Below the pieces are notes generated by a model that was not told the origin of the DNA, ran no database searches, and saw only the letters and a list, made by a program, of their open reading frames with translations. Positions 62,744 through 64,000 of a stretch of DNA of 64,000 nt are shown here, one piece after another (within the stretch, counting starts at the first letter, position 1; the number at the start of each line of letters is the position of its first letter). The stretch covers positions 938,881 to 1,002,880 of the forward strand of contig NZ_KQ483358.1 of NCBI RefSeq assembly GCF_001432305.1, written 5' to 3'. Origin of the DNA: Curvibacter sp. PAE-UM (GTDB lineage: Bacteria > Pseudomonadota > Gammaproteobacteria > Burkholderiales > Burkholderiaceae_C). The position numbers and the translations under genes are program-made.

Positions 62744-64000
62744 TCAAATCGTCAGCGGATCCACATCCACCGCCCAACGGATCAGCCCCTTGCCCTCGGG
62801 CCCCTGCCGCACCGCGTGCAAGGTGTCATGCCAGCCCGCCAGAAAGCGTTGCAGCGCAGCGCGTGAAGGGCTTTCGATCAGCATCTGCGCCCGCTCCACA
62901 TTGGCCACGCGCTGCACGCTCATGGGCACGGCCGGGTAGAGCGTGACGTTGAGCGACGCAGCGGCCTCCGTGCCGAAGGTGCTGGCGGCATTGAGGAAGG
63001 CCTGGGCCGTTTCCTGTGTGCGCGCTTCGGCCCGCACCAGGGCCTGGAAGCTGTAGGGCGGCAGGCCGGCCTGTTCGCGCTCCTTGAGCTGCTGGGCGGC
63101 GAACCCCGGGTAGTCGTGTTTCTTGAGGTTTTCGTACAGCGGGTGGGTGGGGTGCTGGGTCTGCACCCACATCTCGCTCTGCGCGCTGATGCCGGCATCA
63201 CGGCCCGCGCGCCCCGCCGCCTGCATGAGCAGGCTGAACAGGCGCTCGGGCGCGCGGAAGTCGCTGGAGAAGAGGGCGCTGTCAGGGTTGGCGGCGGCCA
63301 CCAGGGTGATACGACGGAAGTCGTGGCCCTTGGCGATCATCTGCGTGCCCACGAGCACGTCCACCTCGCCGCTGTGCACCTGGGCCAGCTGGGCTTCAAG
63401 CTCGCCCTTGAGTTTGGTGGTGTCGGCGTCGATGCGCACGATGCGAACGGGTTGCCCATCGGGCCGCTGCACATCAGCCAGCAGTTCGGCCAGGTGCTCT
63501 TCAAGCTTCTCGGTGCCGCGACCCATGGGGCGGATGTCGGGGCTGCCGCAAGACGGGCAGGCGCGCGGCACGCGCTCGGTGAATCCGCAGTGGTGACAGC
63601 GCAGGGTGCGGTCCAGCTTGTGGAAGACGCGGAAGGCGCTGCAGTGCGGGCACTCGCTTTTCCACTCGCAGTCATTGCAGTGCAGCACCGGGGCGTAACC
63701 GCGCCGGTTCAGGAAGACCATGCTCTGCTCGCTCTTGGCGATGCGGCCCTTGAGGGCTTCGAGCAGCGGCGGTGAGAACACGGCGTGTTTGGGCTGGTGG
63801 TTCATGTCCACGCGTCGCACCAATGGCAGTGCACCACCATCGCCGACGCGGCTGGGCATGAGCAGGCGCACATAACGCCCGCCCTCGGCCACCGGGCGGC
63901 TGTGGTGCCAGGACTCCAGCGAGGGGGTGGCCGAGCCCAGGATGACCTTGGCGCCTTCCAGGCGGCCGCGGTAGATAGCCAGGTCACGCGCGGAGTAACG
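62744..64000 (-). CDS. priA: Primosomal replication protein N' (PriA), C-terminal part
   Basis: The visible 418 codons are the C-terminal portion of the PriA helicase; the N-terminus lies beyond the window. The segment opens with RYSARDLAIYR and GSATPSLESW (helicase motif III region). It contains the zinc-binding cysteine cluster CNDCEWKSECPHC...CHHCGF...CPSCGS that is unique to PriA, and motifs V/VI (VLVGTQMIAKGHDF, QAAGRAGRD). PriA restarts collapsed replication forks. It is intact as far as seen and convergent with the accessory genes. Confidence 0.96.
   Translation of the reverse strand, partial: RYSARDLAIYRGRLEGAKVILGSATPSLESWHHSRPVAEGGRYVRLLMPSRVGDGGALPLVRRVDMNHQPKHAVFSPPLLEALKGRIAKSEQSMVFLNRRGYAPVLHCNDCEWKSECPHCSAFRVFHKLDRTLRCHHCGFTERVPRACPSCGSPDIRPMGRGTEKLEEHLAELLADVQRPDGQPVRIVRIDADTTKLKGELEAQLAQVHSGEVDVLVGTQMIAKGHDFRRITLVAAANPDSALFSSDFRAPERLFSLLMQAAGRAGRDAGISAQSEMWVQTQHPTHPLYENLKKHDYPGFAAQQLKEREQAGLPPYSFQALVRAEARTQETAQAFLNAASTFGTEAAASLNVTLYPAVPMSVQRVANVERAQMLIESPSRAALQRFLAGWHDTLHAVRQGPEGKGLIRWAVDVDPLTI

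Overview
The window is a high-GC chromosomal segment. Its gene content and order point to a betaproteobacterium of the order Burkholderiales, most likely family Comamonadaceae: tuf, tRNA-Trp, secE, nusG, rplKA, rplJL and rpoBC lie together, trpEGDC is followed by ung, lptA-lptB-rpoN are adjacent, and a predicted 'site-specific recombinase' membrane protein sits beside apaG. This placement is by inference; the window holds no rRNA gene. Most of it is ordinary, tightly packed housekeeping DNA with many 4-nt ATGA/GTGA start-stop overlaps.

Layout. 1-6.1 kb: a truncated family-39 glycosyltransferase, a small CWC-type cysteine-rich protein, a short c-type cytochrome, a CDF metal exporter overlapping a 14-TM MFS transporter, a class II glutamine amidotransferase and gshB. 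6.3-11.9 kb: lptA-lptB-rpoN, an rRNA methyltransferase coupled to an orphan PIN-domain protein, and a SEC-C/UPF0149 protein. 11.9-14.1 kb: a winged-helix/TolB-like/TPR regulator divergent from an OsmC-like peroxidase, with a strong palindrome between them. 14.1-19.5 kb (minus strand): apaG, a membrane 'recombinase', thiL, pgpA, pncC and a haloacetate/fluoroacetate dehalogenase-like hydrolase, with the last three overlapping. 19.6-24.2 kb: rpe, a large PAS-GGDEF-EAL protein and a chalcone-isomerase-fold protein.

24.2-29.2 kb: the tryptophan operon trpEGDC followed by ung. It is preceded by a previously unlisted 31-codon candidate leader peptide with two near-adjacent Trp codons. 29.3-43.1 kb: tRNA-Tyr, -Gly and -Thr, then tuf, tRNA-Trp, secE-nusG, the ribosomal protein operon and rpoBC, closed by a strong terminator. 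43.1-48.2 kb: rsmB, a DUF4390 protein and an NtrY/NtrX-like two-component pair whose response regulator lacks the AAA+ module, then tRNA-Phe. 48.3-58.6 kb: an unknown small protein, a MATE exporter, a region where a broken carboxymuconolactone decarboxylase copy and an acquired-looking secreted hydrolase lie next to an intact copy, a Bug-type binding protein, pldA-rep, an AEC permease and an M20 peptidase. 58.6-64 kb: katG with an upstream palindrome and small ORF, two lower-GC unknown genes flanked by integron-like core sites, and the 3' part of priA.

No multi-gene system that is clearly new to science stands out. The most rewarding leads are the trp leader with the altered TrpG glutamine-binding loop, the dehalogenase with a complete fluoroacetate-dehalogenase residue set, the cytochrome that seems to lack an axial methionine, the decaying decarboxylase duplicate, and the cassette-like pair of orphan genes before priA.
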